DNA from: Hyphomicrobiales bacterium
GTDB lineage: Bacteria; Pseudomonadota; Alphaproteobacteria; Rhizobiales; Rhizobiaceae
Reading direction: 5' to 3'
DNA length: 64,000 bases
Assembly (NCBI GenBank): GCA_026400435.1
Contig: JAPLOZ010000103.1
Span: forward strand, 1-64,000
Shown: positions 1 through 10,980 of the stretch, in pieces
Layout: every line of letters starts with the position of its first letter
Numbering within the stretch: position 1 is the stretch's first letter
Notes under the pieces: model-generated
What the model was told of the DNA's origin: nothing
Seen by the model: only the letters and a program-made list of their open reading frames with translations
Database searches by the model: none
Made by a program: the position numbers and the translations under genes

Positions 1-219
1 GGCACCGGCAAGGTTGACGAGGCCAAGCACGAGGAGGCTCTGCGCGAGGTTATGGATCTTTCGCCCAAGGGTATCCGCACCAAGCTCGACCTCAACAAGC
101 CGATCTACGCCAAGACATCCTCCTACGGACATTTTGGCCGCAAGCCGGGCCGTGACGGTTCGTTCTCCTGGGAGAAGACCGATCTGGCCAAGGCGCTCAA
201 GGAAAGCCTGGCCACCTGA
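1..219 (+). CDS. metK: S-adenosylmethionine synthetase, C-terminal end (partial)
   Basis: Only the last 72 codons lie in the window, read in frame 1 and ending at TGA 217-219. The tail contains YGHFGR followed by a Trp-Glu-rich end, which is the C-terminal signature of MetK. The enzyme makes S-adenosylmethionine from methionine and ATP in the cytoplasm. trmB begins 8 bases downstream on the same strand, so a SAM producer and a SAM consumer are likely co-transcribed, an arrangement common in Rhizobiales. The 5' part is outside the window, so nothing can be said about its start or control. Confidence 0.93.
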   Translation, partial: GTGKVDEAKHEEALREVMDLSPKGIRTKLDLNKPIYAKTSSYGHFGRKPGRDGSFSWEKTDLAKALKESLAT

Positions 220-227
220 CGACGGCC

Positions 228-926
228 ATGCAGGATGGTCGCAGGAGCCGTTCGACCGAGGCCTTCTTCGGGCGGCGGCGCGGCAAGACCCTGAGCCCGT
301 TTCAGGCGACGACCCTTGAAGGCGGGTTGCTTGGCTACGGCCTCGATCTGGGCCAGCCTCCGCCGCTCGATCTGCGGACTCTGTTTGCCGCACCGGTTTT
401 GGATGTGCGGCTCGAGATTGGCTTCGGCGGCGGCGAGCATCTGCGCCACGAGGCGGCGCGCCATCCCAGGACCGGCTTCATAGGCGTCGAGCCCTTCGTC
501 AATTCCATGGCGAAGATGACAGCAGCTTTGGTCGAGGCGCCGTTGCCGAACCTGAGGCTCCACGACGACGACGCGACGCGGCTGCTCGACTGGCTGCCGC
601 AGGCCTCGCTATCGGGTATAGACCTGCTTTATCCCGACCCGTGGCCCAAAAAGAAGCACTGGAAGCGCCGGTTCGTGAGCCCCGTCAATCTCGACCGCTT
701 TGTCCGCGTGCTTCGACATGGCGGCACATTCCGGTTCGCCTCCGACATCGACGGCTACGTCAACTGGACGCTTCTCGCCGCAGCCGCCCATGGCGCGTTC
801 ACCTGGCCGGCCCGGCAAGCGGACGACTGGCGCAAACCCTATCCCGGCTGGCCCGGCACCCGCTATGAGGCGAAGGCTTTCAGGGAAGGCCGTACGCCGG
901 CCTACCTTACGTTCACGCGCAGCTAG
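228..926 (+). CDS. trmB: tRNA (guanine-N7-)-methyltransferase TrmB
   Basis: The 232-residue protein has the SAM-binding motif [10 protein letters not shown] near residues 62-71 and the family block [14 protein letters not shown] near 135-150, both diagnostic of TrmB. It methylates N7 of G46 in the variable loop of tRNAs. The length is normal for the alphaproteobacterial family. The ATG at 228 lies 8 bases after the metK stop, which suggests one transcript. The next gene, rimP, is 150 bases away with its own candidate promoter, so trmB probably ends the metK unit. Confidence 0.93.
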   Translation: MQDGRRSRSTEAFFGRRRGKTLSPFQATTLEGGLLGYGLDLGQPPPLDLRTLFAAPVLDVRLEIGFGGGEHLRHEAARHPRTGFIGVEPFVNSMAKMTAALVEAPLPNLRLHDDDATRLLDWLPQASLSGIDLLYPDPWPKKKHWKRRFVSPVNLDRFVRVLRHGGTFRFASDIDGYVNWTLLAAAAHGAFTWPARQADDWRKPYPGWPGTRYEAKAFREGRTPAYLTFTRS

Positions 927-958
927 CGGCCGCGCGGCTCATGCGCGGCTCAGTCCTG

Positions 959-987
959 CTTGCATTTGACCCCGATCAGCTCTATAT
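959..987 (+). promoter_or_regulatory. candidate rimP-nusA promoter
   Basis: CTTGCA at 959-964, a 17-base spacer and CTATAT at 982-987 match the rhizobial housekeeping sigma consensus (CTTGAC-N17-CTATAT), with a perfect -10 box. The predicted start is near 994, which gives a leader of about 80 bases before the rimP ATG that contains the hairpin at 1016-1047. The assignment is from pattern only. Confidence 0.5.
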
Positions 988-1015
988 CGGCGTCAAATTC
1001 TTGGTCGATATGACG

Positions 1016-1047
1016 AAGAGTGGGTCCACCCGGTCCCGCTCTTTTTT
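1016..1047 (+). terminator. intrinsic-terminator-like hairpin in the rimP leader
   Basis: AAGAGTGGG (1016-1024) pairs with CCCGCTCTT (1035-1043) over nine positions (one T-G wobble) around a ten-base loop, and runs straight into a T tract ending at 1047. It lies after the candidate promoter and 29 bases before the rimP ATG. It could end trmB transcription, but its place inside the rimP leader fits an attenuator. NusA, encoded downstream, affects pausing and termination at exactly such hairpins. Confidence 0.65.
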
Positions 1048-1076
1048 GTTACCTCGACCTGCCTGTCGGAGACCTG

Positions 1077-1706
1077 ATGACGGAAGCAGTAGGCATGATC
1101 GAGGACGACCGCATCATCCGCGAAAGCGGCATCGATGCGCGCGTGGCCTCTGTCATCTTGCCGGTGCTCAAGGGCATTGGCTTTCGCCTCGTTCGGGTGC
1201 GGGTCAGTGGCCAGAGCGGGCTGACGCTGCAGATCATGGCCGAGCGCGACGACGGCACGATGACCGTCGAGGATTGCGAAGAGGTCAGCCGCGCCGTGTC
1301 GCCAGCCCTCGATGTCGCCGACCCCATCGAGAAGGCCTACCATCTCGAGGTCTCGTCGCCAGGCATCGACCGGCCACTTGTCCGCAAGGCTGATTTCGTG
1401 GCCTGGATTGGCCATCAGGTGAAGATGGAGACGTCCGTCCTGGTGGCCGAACGCAAGCGGTTCAAGGGCAAGATCGCCGAGGCAGGCGACAGCCACGTGC
1501 TGGTTGAGCGAGACGTGCCCGCATACGGCGCCGAACCGTCGGTCAGGGTGCCTTACGACACGATCGCCGAGGCCCGGCTGGTGCTGACCGACGATCTCAT
1601 CCGCGACGCGCTGTCGAAGGACAACAAGGCGCGCAAGGAAGCCAGAAGACGCCGTGGCGAGCCTGATGAGGCCGATACGGACGATACAAACGAAACGCAG
1701 GATTGA
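1077..1706 (+). CDS. rimP: ribosome maturation factor RimP
   Basis: This 209-residue protein of the RimP/YhbC (DUF150) family is needed for 30S subunit assembly. The family core SSPGIDRPL sits near residue 95, after an N-terminal alpha/beta domain; an SH3-like domain and a charged, disordered tail ([15 protein letters not shown]) follow. I chose the ATG at 1077 because GGAGA lies just upstream and the first ATG of the longer frame falls inside the leader hairpin. It opens the rimP-nusA-ylxR-infB operon, and nusA starts 54 bases downstream. Confidence 0.92.
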   Translation: MTEAVGMIEDDRIIRESGIDARVASVILPVLKGIGFRLVRVRVSGQSGLTLQIMAERDDGTMTVEDCEEVSRAVSPALDVADPIEKAYHLEVSSPGIDRPLVRKADFVAWIGHQVKMETSVLVAERKRFKGKIAEAGDSHVLVERDVPAYGAEPSVRVPYDTIAEARLVLTDDLIRDALSKDNKARKEARRRRGEPDEADTDDTNETQD

Positions 1707-1760
1707 TCGACATCCCGTCCGGGCGAAGGCCTTCAGGGGCGGGGGTTCAGGGAGACTGAA

Positions 1761-3353
1761 ATGGTAGTCAGTGCGAACAGGCTCGAGCTGTTGCAGATCG
1801 CCGACGCTGTGGCGCGCGAGAAGTCGATCGACAAGTCGATCGTCATCGCGGCGATGGCCGATGCGATCCAGAAGGCGGCCCGCCAGCGCTACGGGCAGGA
1901 AACCAACATCCGCGCCGACATCAACGCCTCGACCGGCGAGATGAAGCTGCAGCGGCTGATGGAGGTTGTCGAAACCGTCGAGGACTACGGTCGACAGATC
2001 GCCCTGTCATCGGCGCGCGAGCGCAATCCGGACGCCGAAGTCGGCGATTTCATCGCCGAACAGCTGCCGCCGATGGATTTCGGGCGCATCGCCGCCCAGT
2101 CCGCCAAGCAGGTGATCGTGCAGAAGGTGCGCGAGGCCGAGCGCGATCGCCAGTATGACGAATTCAAGGATCGGGTCGGCGAGATCGTCAACGGCACGGT
2201 CAAGCGCGTCGAGTACGGCAACGTCATCGTCGATCTCGGACGCGGCGAGGCGATCATCCGCCGCGACGAACTGATCCCGCGCGAGAACTTCAAGTATGGC
2301 GACCGCGTGCGCGCCTACGTCTACGATGTCAGGCGCGAGCAGCGCGGTCCGCAGATATTCCTGTCGCGCACCCATCCGCAGTTCATGGCGAAGCTCTTCA
2401 CCATGGAAGTGCCCGAGATCTATGACGGTATCATCGAAATCAAGTCGGTCGCCCGTGATCCGGGCAGCCGGGCAAAGATTGCCGTGATCTCGCGCGACTC
2501 CTCGATCGACCCGGTCGGCGCCTGCGTCGGCATGCGCGGCAGCCGCGTCCAGGCGGTGGTCGGCGAACTGCAGGGCGAAAAGATCGATATCATCCCGTGG
2601 TCGCCTTCGGCGGCCTCCTTCATCGTCAACGCGCTGCAGCCCGCGGAAGTCGCCAAGGTTGTTCTGGACGAGGACGCCGAGCGCATCGAGGTGGTGGTGC
2701 CCGACGACCAGCTGTCGCTCGCCATCGGCCGCCGCGGCCAGAACGTGCGCCTTGCTTCGCAGCTCACCGGCTGGGACATCGACATCCTGACCGAGCAGGA
2801 GGAGAGCGAGCGTCGCCAGAAGGAATTCGTCGAGCGCTCGAACCTGTTCATGGAAGCGCTGGACGTCGACGAGATGGTCGGCCAGGTGCTTGCGTCGGAA
2901 GGTTTCACCACGGTCGAGGAAGTCGCGTTTGTCGATTCCGACGAGATTTCATCCATCGACGGCTTCGACGAGGATACGGCGAGCGAGATCCAGACCCGCG
3001 CCCGCGAATACCTGGAAAAGATCGAGGCCGAGCACGACACCAAGCGCAAGGGACTTGGCGTCGAGGACGAACTGCGCGACATCCCCGGCGTGACGACCGC
3101 CATGATGGTGACGCTCGGCGAGGACGGCGTAAAGACGGTCGAGGATTTCGCCGGCTACGCGGTCGACGATCTCGTCGGCTGGAAGGAGCGCAAGGATGGC
3201 GAGACCAAAGTGTTTCCAGGTGTGCTGGCCAGCCACGGCGTATCGCGCGCCGATGCCGAGCAGATGGTTCTGTCGGCCCGCCTGAAGGCCGGATGGATCA
3301 CCGCCGAAGAGGAAGTTGCCGACGCCGAAGCGCCCGCCGAAGCGGAAGCGTGA
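1761..3353 (+). CDS. nusA: transcription termination/antitermination factor NusA
   Basis: The 530-residue protein has the full alphaproteobacterial NusA layout: an N-terminal RNA-polymerase-binding domain (about 1-130), an S1 domain (about 133-200), two KH domains with [14 protein letters not shown] and [15 protein letters not shown], and C-terminal helix-hairpin-helix acidic repeats (about 360-500). It binds RNA polymerase and nascent RNA and modulates pausing, termination and antitermination. It lies second in the operon, 54 bases after rimP; because the rimP leader carries a terminator-like hairpin, NusA may control its own operon. Confidence 0.97.
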   Translation: MVVSANRLELLQIADAVAREKSIDKSIVIAAMADAIQKAARQRYGQETNIRADINASTGEMKLQRLMEVVETVEDYGRQIALSSARERNPDAEVGDFIAEQLPPMDFGRIAAQSAKQVIVQKVREAERDRQYDEFKDRVGEIVNGTVKRVEYGNVIVDLGRGEAIIRRDELIPRENFKYGDRVRAYVYDVRREQRGPQIFLSRTHPQFMAKLFTMEVPEIYDGIIEIKSVARDPGSRAKIAVISRDSSIDPVGACVGMRGSRVQAVVGELQGEKIDIIPWSPSAASFIVNALQPAEVAKVVLDEDAERIEVVVPDDQLSLAIGRRGQNVRLASQLTGWDIDILTEQEESERRQKEFVERSNLFMEALDVDEMVGQVLASEGFTTVEEVAFVDSDEISSIDGFDEDTASEIQTRAREYLEKIEAEHDTKRKGLGVEDELRDIPGVTTAMMVTLGEDGVKTVEDFAGYAVDDLVGWKERKDGETKVFPGVLASHGVSRADAEQMVLSARLKAGWITAEEEVADAEAPAEAEA

Positions 3354-3376
3354 CGTGAGCCGGCCCGGAGCGCCCC

Positions 3377-4036
3377 TTGGACGAAATGAACGATCGCACC
3401 TGCATCGTCACGCGTCGGCAGAACGGGCCGGATGAGCTCATCCGCTTTGTCGTCGGCCCGGACAAGGCTGTCGTACCGGACCTGAAAAGGAATCTGCCGG
3501 GCCGCGGCTGCTGGGTTACCGCCGACCGCGAGCATATTGAAAAGGCGGTGAGGAAGGGCCATTTCGGCAGGGCGCTCAAGACCGAGCTGTCGGTGCCGGC
3601 GGACCTTGCCGGCATGGTCGACGGGCTGCTTGCTAGATCCGCGCTTGGTGCGCTGGGGCTTGCCCGCAAGGCGGGCGCGGTTGCCCTTGGCGCCACCAAG
3701 GTCGAGGCCACAGTACGAAATGGCAGCGCGCTTCTGGTGCTTCATGCAGCGGAAGCTTCGCAAGACGGACTGCGCAAGATCGCCCAGGCGAGGCGCGCGA
3801 CCGCCCATGCGGGAGGCCCGGAAATCCGGGCCTACAAACTTTTTTCCGAACAGGAATTGGGTTTGGCATTGGGCGGCACAAATGTGATACATGCTGCCGT
3901 TCTTGCGGGCGACGCTGGAAGGGCGGCTGAAAAGCGCATGGTTGCGCTTGACCGATACCGGGGCGGTTCTCCGGACGAGCTGGCAATGTTTGCGGCGATT
4001 GCTGACGGGAACGTAGCCGCAGAGGATATGGAATGA
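3377..4036 (+). CDS. YlxR (DUF448) RNA-binding protein fused to an L7Ae-like domain
   Basis: This 219-residue two-domain protein has an N-terminal YlxR/DUF448 part with RTCIVTRR and [16 protein letters not shown], followed by an L7Ae/L30e-like RNA-binding fold from about residue 95 ([19 protein letters not shown]). YlxR proteins are encoded between nusA and infB in most bacteria and bind RNA; the fused form is usual in Rhizobiales. The likely start is TTG at 3377, with GGAG at 3367-3370; ATG at 3386 is an alternative. Its stop overlaps the infB ATG by four bases, so the two are translationally coupled. Confidence 0.85.
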   Translation: MDEMNDRTCIVTRRQNGPDELIRFVVGPDKAVVPDLKRNLPGRGCWVTADREHIEKAVRKGHFGRALKTELSVPADLAGMVDGLLARSALGALGLARKAGAVALGATKVEATVRNGSALLVLHAAEASQDGLRKIAQARRATAHAGGPEIRAYKLFSEQELGLALGGTNVIHAAVLAGDAGRAAEKRMVALDRYRGGSPDELAMFAAIADGNVAAEDME

Positions 4037-6576
4037 GCGATACCAAAACCGGTGACGACAAGACGTTGGGCGCCAACACGAAAAAGACGTTGACGCTGAA
4101 GCGTCCGGGCGTCGAGCAGTCAACCGTGCGTCAGAACTTTTCGCATGGCCGCACGAAGTCCGTCGTTGTCGAAACCAAGCGCAAATTCGTCAAGCCGGGC
4201 GACAAGCCGGAGGTTGCCTCCGTGTTCGTCCAGAAGGCTCCGCCGGTCCAGCCGAAGGTCGTGGTTCCGCCGCCGGAGGCGCCCAAGCCGCCGCCCGCCG
4301 CCGACCGTCCCAATATCGTTCTGAGCGACCTGTCGGCTGGCGAGATGGAGGCGCGCCGCCGCGCACTCGAAGGCTCCAAGGTGCGCGAAGTCGAGGACCG
4401 CCAGCGCGCCGTCGACGACGCCAAGCGCCGCCAGGAAGATGACGAGCGCCGCAAGCGCGAGCGTGACGAGTCTGCGCGCCGCCAGGCCGAGGAAGAGGCC
4501 CGGCTGCTGGCCGAGGCGGAATCGCGCCGTCGCGCCGAGGAAGAGGCACGCCGCCGCACGCCGCTCGCCGACCTCACTCCGGACGAAGAAGATGCCAAGC
4601 CCAAGCGCACGGCAGGCGGCCTGCCGCCGCGGCGTATCGCGACGCCCGAACTGGCGCGTCCGCAGCGAACCAAGGGCGAGGAGGACCGCCGCCGCGGCAA
4701 GCTCACCCTCAATTCGGCGACCGCCGAGGAGGACGCCCGCGCCCGCTCGCTGTCCGCCATGCGCCGCCGCCAGGAGAAGTTCAAGCGCGCGATGCACAAT
4801 GAGCCGCGCGAGAAGGTCATGCGCGAAGTGATCCTGCCCGAAACAATCACCATCCAGGATCTCGCAAGCCGCATGTCGGAACGCGCGGTCGACGTCGTCA
4901 AGTTCTTCATGAAGCAGGGCCAGATCATGAAGCCCGGCGACGTGATCGACGCCGACACCGCCGAACTGGTGGCCAGCGAATTCGGCCATACGGTTCGCCG
5001 CGTCGCCGAAGCCGACATCGAGGAAGGCGTCTTCAAGGCGGCCGACAAGCCCGAGGATCTCGAGACCCGTCCTCCGGTCGTCACCATCATGGGCCACGTC
5101 GACCACGGCAAGACGTCGCTGCTCGACGCCATCCGCAACGCTAACGTCGTATCGGGCGAAGCGGGCGGCATCACGCAGCACATCGGCGCCTACCAGGTCG
5201 AGAAGAACGGTCACAGGATCACCTTCATCGACACGCCGGGCCACGCGGCTTTCACCGCCATGCGTGCGCGCGGCGCGCAGGCGACCGACATCGCCGTGCT
5301 GGTCGTCGCCGCCGACGACAGCGTCATGCCTCAGACGATCGAATCCATCAATCACGCCAAGGCTGCCGGCGTGCCGATCATCGTTGCGATCAACAAGATC
5401 GACAAGCACGAGGCCGACCCGCAGAAAGTTCGCGCCGAGCTGCTGCGCCATGAAGTGTTTGTGGAATCCATGGGCGGCGAGGTTCTCGACGTCGAGGTTT
5501 CCGCCACCAAGGGGACCAATCTCGACAAGCTGCTCGAGGCGATCCTGCTGCAGGCCGAGGTGCTCGATCTCAAGGCCAATCCCGACCGTACCTCGGAGGG
5601 CGTGGTTATCGAGGCGCAGCTCGAGAAGGGCCGCGGCGCGGTAGCCACTGTCCTCGTGCAGACCGGCACGCTGATGATCGGCGATATCGTTGTGGCCGGC
5701 GGCGAATGGGGCCGCGTGCGCGCAATCATCAACGATCGCGGAGAACAGCTTAAGGAAGCCGGCCCGTCGATGCCGGTCGAGGTACTCGGCCTGCAGAGCG
5801 CGCCGCGCGCCGGCGATCGTTTCGCAACGGTCGAGAGCGAGGCGCGTGCCCGCGAGATCACCGAGTACCGCCAGCGGCTGGCGCGCGACAAGGCCGTCGC
5901 CAAGCACGCCGGCCAGCGCGGCTCGCTCGAGCAGATGATGTCGCAGTTGCAGACCAGCGGGCTGAAGGAATTCCCGCTGGTAATCAAGGGCGACGTGCAG
6001 GGCTCGGTCGAGGCGATCATCGCAGCCCTCGACAAGCTCGGCACAGACGAAGTCCGTGCGCGCATCGTTCACTCCGGCGCAGGAGCCATCACCGAGAGCG
6101 ACGTGTCGCTCGCGGAGACGGCGGGCGCGGCGATGATCGGGTTCAACGTACGCGCCAACCCGCAGGCAAGGCAGGCGGCGGAAGCCGCCGGCATCGAGAT
6201 CCGCTATTACAATATCATCTACAACCTCGTGGATGACGTGAAGGCGGCGATGTCGGGCCTGCTCTCGCCGGAACGTCGCGAGACCTTCATCGGCAATGCA
6301 GAAATCCTCGAGATCTTCGATATCACGAAGGTCGGCAAGATCGCCGGCTGCCGCGTTACCGAAGGCAAGGTCGAGCGCGGCGCGGGCGTGCGCTTGATCC
6401 GCGACAACGTCGTGATCCACGAAGGCACGCTGAAGACGCTGAAGCGCTTCAAGGACGAAGTCTCCGAGGTTCCGGGCGGGCAGGAATGCGGCATGGCCTT
6501 CCAGGGCTACGAGGATATGCGCGTCGGCGATGTCATCGAGTGCTTCCGCGTCGAGATGGTGACGCGGACGCTTTAG
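4033..6576 (+). CDS. infB: translation initiation factor IF-2
   Basis: This 847-residue translational GTPase places initiator fMet-tRNA on the 30S subunit and promotes subunit joining. The N-terminal part is low-complexity and highly charged (Arg/Glu coiled coil, about residues 100-190), then an IF2-N domain and the G domain with [14 protein letters not shown] near 354, [15 protein letters not shown] and NKID. Domains II-III and the tRNA-binding C domain follow (ending MVTRTL). The ATG overlaps the ylxR stop (ATGA). Confidence 0.97.
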   Translation: MSDTKTGDDKTLGANTKKTLTLKRPGVEQSTVRQNFSHGRTKSVVVETKRKFVKPGDKPEVASVFVQKAPPVQPKVVVPPPEAPKPPPAADRPNIVLSDLSAGEMEARRRALEGSKVREVEDRQRAVDDAKRRQEDDERRKRERDESARRQAEEEARLLAEAESRRRAEEEARRRTPLADLTPDEEDAKPKRTAGGLPPRRIATPELARPQRTKGEEDRRRGKLTLNSATAEEDARARSLSAMRRRQEKFKRAMHNEPREKVMREVILPETITIQDLASRMSERAVDVVKFFMKQGQIMKPGDVIDADTAELVASEFGHTVRRVAEADIEEGVFKAADKPEDLETRPPVVTIMGHVDHGKTSLLDAIRNANVVSGEAGGITQHIGAYQVEKNGHRITFIDTPGHAAFTAMRARGAQATDIAVLVVAADDSVMPQTIESINHAKAAGVPIIVAINKIDKHEADPQKVRAELLRHEVFVESMGGEVLDVEVSATKGTNLDKLLEAILLQAEVLDLKANPDRTSEGVVIEAQLEKGRGAVATVLVQTGTLMIGDIVVAGGEWGRVRAIINDRGEQLKEAGPSMPVEVLGLQSAPRAGDRFATVESEARAREITEYRQRLARDKAVAKHAGQRGSLEQMMSQLQTSGLKEFPLVIKGDVQGSVEAIIAALDKLGTDEVRARIVHSGAGAITESDVSLAETAGAAMIGFNVRANPQARQAAEAAGIEIRYYNIIYNLVDDVKAAMSGLLSPERRETFIGNAEILEIFDITKVGKIAGCRVTEGKVERGAGVRLIRDNVVIHEGTLKTLKRFKDEVSEVPGGQECGMAFQGYEDMRVGDVIECFRVEMVTRTL

Positions 6577-6685
6577 GACGCGGCAGGCGCGAAAACTCCG
6601 GGGCGGCGCATCGGCGCCGTTCCGGGATTTGTGAAACATGTGCGCCGGTTCCATTCCGCGCGCGCACGATTCCAAGATGGGAAAC

Positions 6686-7087
6686 ATGTCACAATCATCC
6701 GGCTCCGGCCCATCCCAGCGCATGCTGCGCGTAGGCGAACAGGTCCGCCATGCGCTGTCTCAGACGCTGCAGCGGGGCGACATCGTCGATCCCGTCATCG
6801 AGACGAGCGTCATCTCGGTTTCCGAGGTGCGCATGTCGCCTGACTTGAAGATCGCTACCGCCTTCGTCTCGCCACTCGGCGCAAGGGACGATGCAGCGGT
6901 AGTCGACGCACTGAACCATCATGCGAAGTTCATTCGCGGGCGCGTGTCCCACGCGCTGAGACAGATGAAATTCATGCCGGAGTTTCGCTTCAGGCTTGAT
7001 ACGAGCTTCGACAATTTCGCCAAGATCAACGACCTTTTGAAATCGCCCGAAGTGGCGCGGGACCTCGACAAGAAAGAAGAAAAATAA
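6686..7087 (+). CDS. rbfA: ribosome-binding factor A
   Basis: The 133-residue protein is the cold-shock-linked 30S maturation factor RbfA. Family signatures are [20 protein letters not shown] near the N-terminus and the KH-type core with [18 protein letters not shown]. Candidate starts are ATG 6686 (preferred, in line with the family) and ATG 6677, three codons upstream. It follows infB by about 110 bases, which include a GC-only hairpin without a T tract (6604-6619). Its stop TAA shares one base with the truB ATG (TAATG). Confidence 0.9.
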   Translation: MSQSSGSGPSQRMLRVGEQVRHALSQTLQRGDIVDPVIETSVISVSEVRMSPDLKIATAFVSPLGARDDAAVVDALNHHAKFIRGRVSHALRQMKFMPEFRFRLDTSFDNFAKINDLLKSPEVARDLDKKEEK

Positions 7088-8040
7088 TGGCGCGTCGCGG
7101 CAAGAAGAAGGGCCGGCCTGTTTCCGGCTGGATCGTGCTCGACAAGCCGGTCGGCATGGGTTCCACCGAGGCTGTATCCAAGGTGAAGTGGCTGTTCCAG
7201 GCCGAGAAGGCGGGCCATGCCGGGACGCTCGATCCGCTCGCGTCGGGCATGCTGCCCATCGCGCTCGGCGAGGCGACCAAGACCGTTCCCTATGTGCAGG
7301 ACGGCGCCAAGGTCTATCGTTTCACGGTCGCCTGGGGAGAGGAGCGCTCGACCGACGACCTCGAGGGCCCGGTCACCAGAACCTCGGACATGCGTCCCGC
7401 CGAGGCCGCGATCCGCCACCTGCTGCCGAAATACACCGGCGTCATCATGCAGACCCCGCCGCAGTTTTCCGCCATCAAGATTTCAGGCGAGCGCGCCTAC
7501 GATCTGGCGCGGTCGGGCGAAACAGTCGAAATCCCCGAGCGCGAGGTCGAGATCGGTCGCTTCGACCTGATCGAGATGCGGGCCGACGCCAGCACGGTTT
7601 TCGAGATCGAGTGCGGCAAGGGCACTTACGTGCGCTCGCTGGCTCGCGACATGGGCCGCGACCTCGGCTGCTTCGGCCACATCGCCGAGCTTCGTCGTGT
7701 CGAGGTCGACCCTTTCACGCCGGATGACTTTGTGACGGTCCCCGAACTGGAGGCCGCGCGTTTCGGCGCGGCTGGCCAGCCGGAAGGCGACCTGCCGATG
7801 GACTTCGGCGCGATCGACGGCCTCATAGTCGAGACCGCGGCGGCGCTCGAATGCCTGCCGCAGGTCGCGATTTCCGACGAAGCCGCCAACAGGATCAGGC
7901 TCGGCAACCCGGTCATCATCCGTGGCCGGGACGCGCCGGTGGAGGCCGACGAGGCCTGCGCAACCGCGCGCGGACGGTTGGTCGCCATTGGCGCCATCGA
8001 AGCCGGCATGTTCAAGCCAAAGCGGGTTTTCGCGGGTTGA
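7087..8040 (+). CDS. truB: tRNA pseudouridine(55) synthase TruB
   Basis: This 317-residue enzyme makes pseudouridine 55 in the T loop of tRNAs. The catalytic aspartate is in [14 protein letters not shown] (Asp49), and [15 protein letters not shown] and [12 protein letters not shown] are other family blocks. The C-terminal part contains the usual TruB C-terminal domain (about 255-317). It overlaps rbfA by one base, so translation is probably coupled. Confidence 0.96.
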   Translation: MARRGKKKGRPVSGWIVLDKPVGMGSTEAVSKVKWLFQAEKAGHAGTLDPLASGMLPIALGEATKTVPYVQDGAKVYRFTVAWGEERSTDDLEGPVTRTSDMRPAEAAIRHLLPKYTGVIMQTPPQFSAIKISGERAYDLARSGETVEIPEREVEIGRFDLIEMRADASTVFEIECGKGTYVRSLARDMGRDLGCFGHIAELRRVEVDPFTPDDFVTVPELEAARFGAAGQPEGDLPMDFGAIDGLIVETAAALECLPQVAISDEAANRIRLGNPVIIRGRDAPVEADEACATARGRLVAIGAIEAGMFKPKRVFAG

Positions 8041-8081
8041 GCTGGAGCCGGACCCCCATGGAACCTGAGCCGACAAAGGCT

Positions 8082-8110
8082 CTGGCTATTTCGCTGGAAT
8101 TCGCCTATAT
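8082..8110 (+). promoter_or_regulatory. candidate rpsO promoter
   Basis: CTATAT at 8105-8110 is a perfect rhizobial -10 box, preceded by 17 bases and a weak -35 (CTGGCT, 8082-8087). It would give a leader of about 107 bases before rpsO, long enough for the translational autoregulation known for S15 in other bacteria. Confidence 0.35.
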
Positions 8111-8223
8111 GCGCCGCAACATCGCGGACGGAGGAGATTTCCGGCGCTTTGTTCACCGGCCCTTGCTGGACGACATCCCGGCTTCGGCGTCTCATTTCCC
8201 CAATTTTTGAAAGGAAGAATCCG

Positions 8224-8493
8224 ATGTCGATTACTGCAGAGCGTAAACAGGCGCTTATGGCCGAATTTGCAACCGCCAAGGGCGACACCGGGTCGCCTGA
8301 AGTCCAGGTTGCCATCTATTCCGAGCGCATCAAGAACCTGACCGAGCACTTCAAGGACCACAAGAAGGACAATCATTCCCGTCGTGGCCTGCTCGCCTTG
8401 GTGTCACAGCGCCGTAGCCTGCTCGACTACCTCAAGCGCAAGGATGAGGCCCGCTATTCGATCCTGATCGAAAAGCTCGGCCTGCGCCGCTAA
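8224..8493 (+). CDS. rpsO: 30S ribosomal protein S15
   Basis: The 89-residue protein matches S15 along its full length, with [17 protein letters not shown] and [22 protein letters not shown]. It binds 16S rRNA helices 20-22 early in 30S assembly. The ATG at 8224 is preceded by AAGGAAG. It is followed by a 26-base perfect hairpin and then pnp, the same rpsO-pnp order as in E. coli. Confidence 0.97.
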   Translation: MSITAERKQALMAEFATAKGDTGSPEVQVAIYSERIKNLTEHFKDHKKDNHSRRGLLALVSQRRSLLDYLKRKDEARYSILIEKLGLRR

Positions 8494-8500
8494 AGAAACC

Positions 8501-8526
8501 GATCGGCGCGCCTTGGCGCGCCGATC
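8501..8526 (+). promoter_or_regulatory. rpsO-pnp intercistronic hairpin
   Basis: GATCGGCGCGCC (8501-8512), TT, then GGCGCGCCGATC (8515-8526) form a perfect 12-bp stem seven bases after the rpsO stop. No T tract follows, so it is not a classic terminator. In E. coli the rpsO-pnp region carries RNase III and RNase E sites through which PNPase controls its own mRNA; this stem is a plausible equivalent, by inference. Confidence 0.55.
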
Positions 8527-8751
8527 GTGCATGAGGGGCCGCCAAATCGGCGACTCAACGGTTCTAGGCCGGAAGGGTCCGGCGCGAACCACCCATGGAC
8601 GGTCATGGGGCAGGATTGCAGGACGCTCGGCCGCATCGTCGGCTGTCAACTCCCGAGCTTCCCGTTGTCTTGCCCGTGGCTCGCCCGAACGAAGCCAGGG
8701 AACGGAATGCCGTGCGGACACCGCGCGGTCCTTCCCCATAAAGGACAAGAC

Positions 8752-10896
8752 ATGTTCAAACACCACAAAGTCGAGATCGAATGGGCCGGACGCCCGCTCA
8801 CGCTGGAAACCGGCAAGATCGCCCGCCAGGCCGACGGCGCCGTGCTCGCCACCTACGGCGAGACGGTGGTTCTCGCCACCGCAGTTTCGGCCAAGGAGCC
8901 CAAGCCCGGCTTCGATTTCTTCCCGCTGACCGTAAACTACCAGGAAAAGACCTTTGCCGCCGGCAAGATTCCGGGCGGCTATTTCAAGCGTGAGGGCCGT
9001 CCTAGCGAAAAGGAGACACTGGTCTCCCGCCTCATCGACCGCCCTATCCGTCCGCTCTTCGCCGAGGGCTACAAGAACGACACGCAGATCGTCGTCACCG
9101 TTCTGCAGCATGATCTGGAGAACGATCCGGACATCCTGTCGATCGTCGCCACGTCGGCGGCGCTGACCTTGTCGGGCGTTCCCTTCATGGGCCCGATCGG
9201 CGGCGCGCGGGTCGGCTACATCAACGGCGAATACGTTCTCAACCCGCATGTCGACGAGATGCAGGAGTCCAAGCTCGACCTCGTTGTCGCCGGCACCGAC
9301 TCGGCCGTGTTGATGGTGGAATCCGAGGCACAGGAGCTTCCCGAGGACGTCATGCTCGGCGCCGTCATGTTCGGCCACAGGGGCTTCCAGCCGGTCATCG
9401 ACGCGATCATCAAGCTCGCCGAAGTGGCCGCCAAGGAGCCGCGCGATTTCACCGCGCCGAACTATAGCGCGCTGGAAGCCGACATGCTGAAGCTGGTCGA
9501 GACCGATCTGCGCGCCGCCTACAAGAACGTCGACAAGCAGAAGCGGTATGCCGCCGTTGACGCGGTCAAGGCAAAGGTCAAGGAGACGTTCTCGCCGAAG
9601 GGCGACGAAACCCCGATGTACACGTCCGAGCAGGTCGGCGCGGTGTTCAAGGAATTGCAGGCCAAGATCGTCCGCTGGAACATCCTCGACACCTCCTCGC
9701 GCATCGACGGCCGCGATCTCTCGACGGTCCGCAAGATCGTTTCGGAGGTCGGCGTACTGCCGCGCACCCACGGCTCGTCGCTGTTCACCCGCGGCGAGAC
9801 ACAGGCGCTGGTAGTCGCCACGCTCGGCACCGGCGAGGACGAGCAGTATGTCGACAGCCTCACCGGCATGTACAAGGAGAAGTTCCTTCTCCACTACAAC
9901 TTCCCGCCCTATTCGGTCGGCGAGACCGGCCGCATGGGTTCGCCGGGCCGCCGTGAAATCGGCCACGGCAAGCTCGCCTGGCGCGCTGTGCGCCCGATGC
10001 TGCCTGCCGCCGAGCAGTTCCCTTACACGCTGCGCGTCGTCTCCGAGATCACCGAGTCGAACGGCTCGTCCTCGATGGCGACCGTCTGCGGCACCTCGCT
10101 CGCCCTGATGGACGCCGGCGTGCCGCTCGCCAAGCCGGTCGCCGGCATCGCCATGGGCCTGATCAAGGAAGGCGAGCGCTTCGCGGTGCTCTCTGACATC
10201 CTCGGTGACGAGGACCATCTCGGCGACATGGACTTCAAGGTCGCGGGCACCACGGGCGGCATCACCGCGCTGCAGATGGACATCAAGATCCAGGGCATTA
10301 CCGAGGAGATCATGAAGGTGGCGCTTGGCCAGGCCAAGGAAGGCCGCCTGCACATCCTCGGCGAGATGGGCCATGCGCTGTCGGGCGCGCGCGCCGAACT
10401 CGGCGAGTTTGCGCCGCGCATCGAGGTCATGCACATCCCGACCGACAAGATCCGCGACGTGATCGGTTCCGGCGGCAAGGTGATCCGCGAGATCGTCGAG
10501 AAGACCGGCGCCAAGATCAACATCGAGGACGACGGCACCGTGAAGATCGCTTCGTCGAACGCCAAGGAGATCGAGGCGGCCAAGAAGTGGATCCACACCA
10601 TCGTAGCCGAGCCGGAAGTCGGCGAGATCTACGAAGGCACGGTTGTCAAGACCGCCGACTTCGGCGCGTTCGTCAACTTCTTCGGTCCCAAGGACGGTCT
10701 GGTCCACATTTCGCAGCTGGCCAACGACCGCGTCGCCAAGACCTCCGATGTCGTCAAGGAAGGCCAGAAGGTGTTCGTGAAGCTGATGGGCTTCGACGAG
10801 CGCGGCAAGGTCCGCCTGTCGATGAAGGTGGTCGATCAGGAGACCGGCAAGGAAATCGCCCGCGACAAGAAGTCGGAAAGCGAAGACGCCGCCTGA
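8752..10896 (+). CDS. pnp: polyribonucleotide nucleotidyltransferase (PNPase)
   Basis: The 714-residue phosphorolytic 3'-5' exoribonuclease has two RNase PH domains (about 1-230 and 310-550) flanking a helical linker, then a KH domain ([20 protein letters not shown]) and an S1 domain ([18 protein letters not shown]). It acts in the RNA degradosome. The true start is ATG 8752, preceded by AAAGGA; the frame is open for another 225 bases upstream, but that part shows no family similarity and includes the rpsO-pnp spacer. A strong terminator follows. Confidence 0.96.
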   Translation: MFKHHKVEIEWAGRPLTLETGKIARQADGAVLATYGETVVLATAVSAKEPKPGFDFFPLTVNYQEKTFAAGKIPGGYFKREGRPSEKETLVSRLIDRPIRPLFAEGYKNDTQIVVTVLQHDLENDPDILSIVATSAALTLSGVPFMGPIGGARVGYINGEYVLNPHVDEMQESKLDLVVAGTDSAVLMVESEAQELPEDVMLGAVMFGHRGFQPVIDAIIKLAEVAAKEPRDFTAPNYSALEADMLKLVETDLRAAYKNVDKQKRYAAVDAVKAKVKETFSPKGDETPMYTSEQVGAVFKELQAKIVRWNILDTSSRIDGRDLSTVRKIVSEVGVLPRTHGSSLFTRGETQALVVATLGTGEDEQYVDSLTGMYKEKFLLHYNFPPYSVGETGRMGSPGRREIGHGKLAWRAVRPMLPAAEQFPYTLRVVSEITESNGSSSMATVCGTSLALMDAGVPLAKPVAGIAMGLIKEGERFAVLSDILGDEDHLGDMDFKVAGTTGGITALQMDIKIQGITEEIMKVALGQAKEGRLHILGEMGHALSGARAELGEFAPRIEVMHIPTDKIRDVIGSGGKVIREIVEKTGAKINIEDDGTVKIASSNAKEIEAAKKWIHTIVAEPEVGEIYEGTVVKTADFGAFVNFFGPKDGLVHISQLANDRVAKTSDVVKEGQKVFVKLMGFDERGKVRLSMKVVDQETGKEIARDKKSESEDAA

Positions 10897-10921
10897 TATC
10901 CGTTGCGGATCGAAACTTCCA

Positions 10922-10950
10922 ACGGGCGCGGCGAAAGCCGCGCCCGTTTT
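10922..10950 (+). terminator. intrinsic terminator after pnp
   Basis: ACGGGCGCGGC (10922-10932), the stable tetraloop GAAA, and GCCGCGCCCGT (10937-10947) form an 11-bp perfect stem followed by a short T run. It lies 25 bases after the pnp stop and closes the ribosomal block. Confidence 0.85.
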
Positions 10951-10980
10951 GCTTGACCCGGCACAGGATGAGTAACCGCA

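Noticed and set aside
6604-6619. CGGCGC-ATCG-GCGCCG hairpin between infB and rbfA
   Set aside because: Stable but short, without a T tract and common by chance in GC-rich DNA.
4120-6723. An 867-codon open frame on the minus strand across infB
   Set aside because: It is a shadow frame in GC-rich DNA opposite a clear infB, with no family features.
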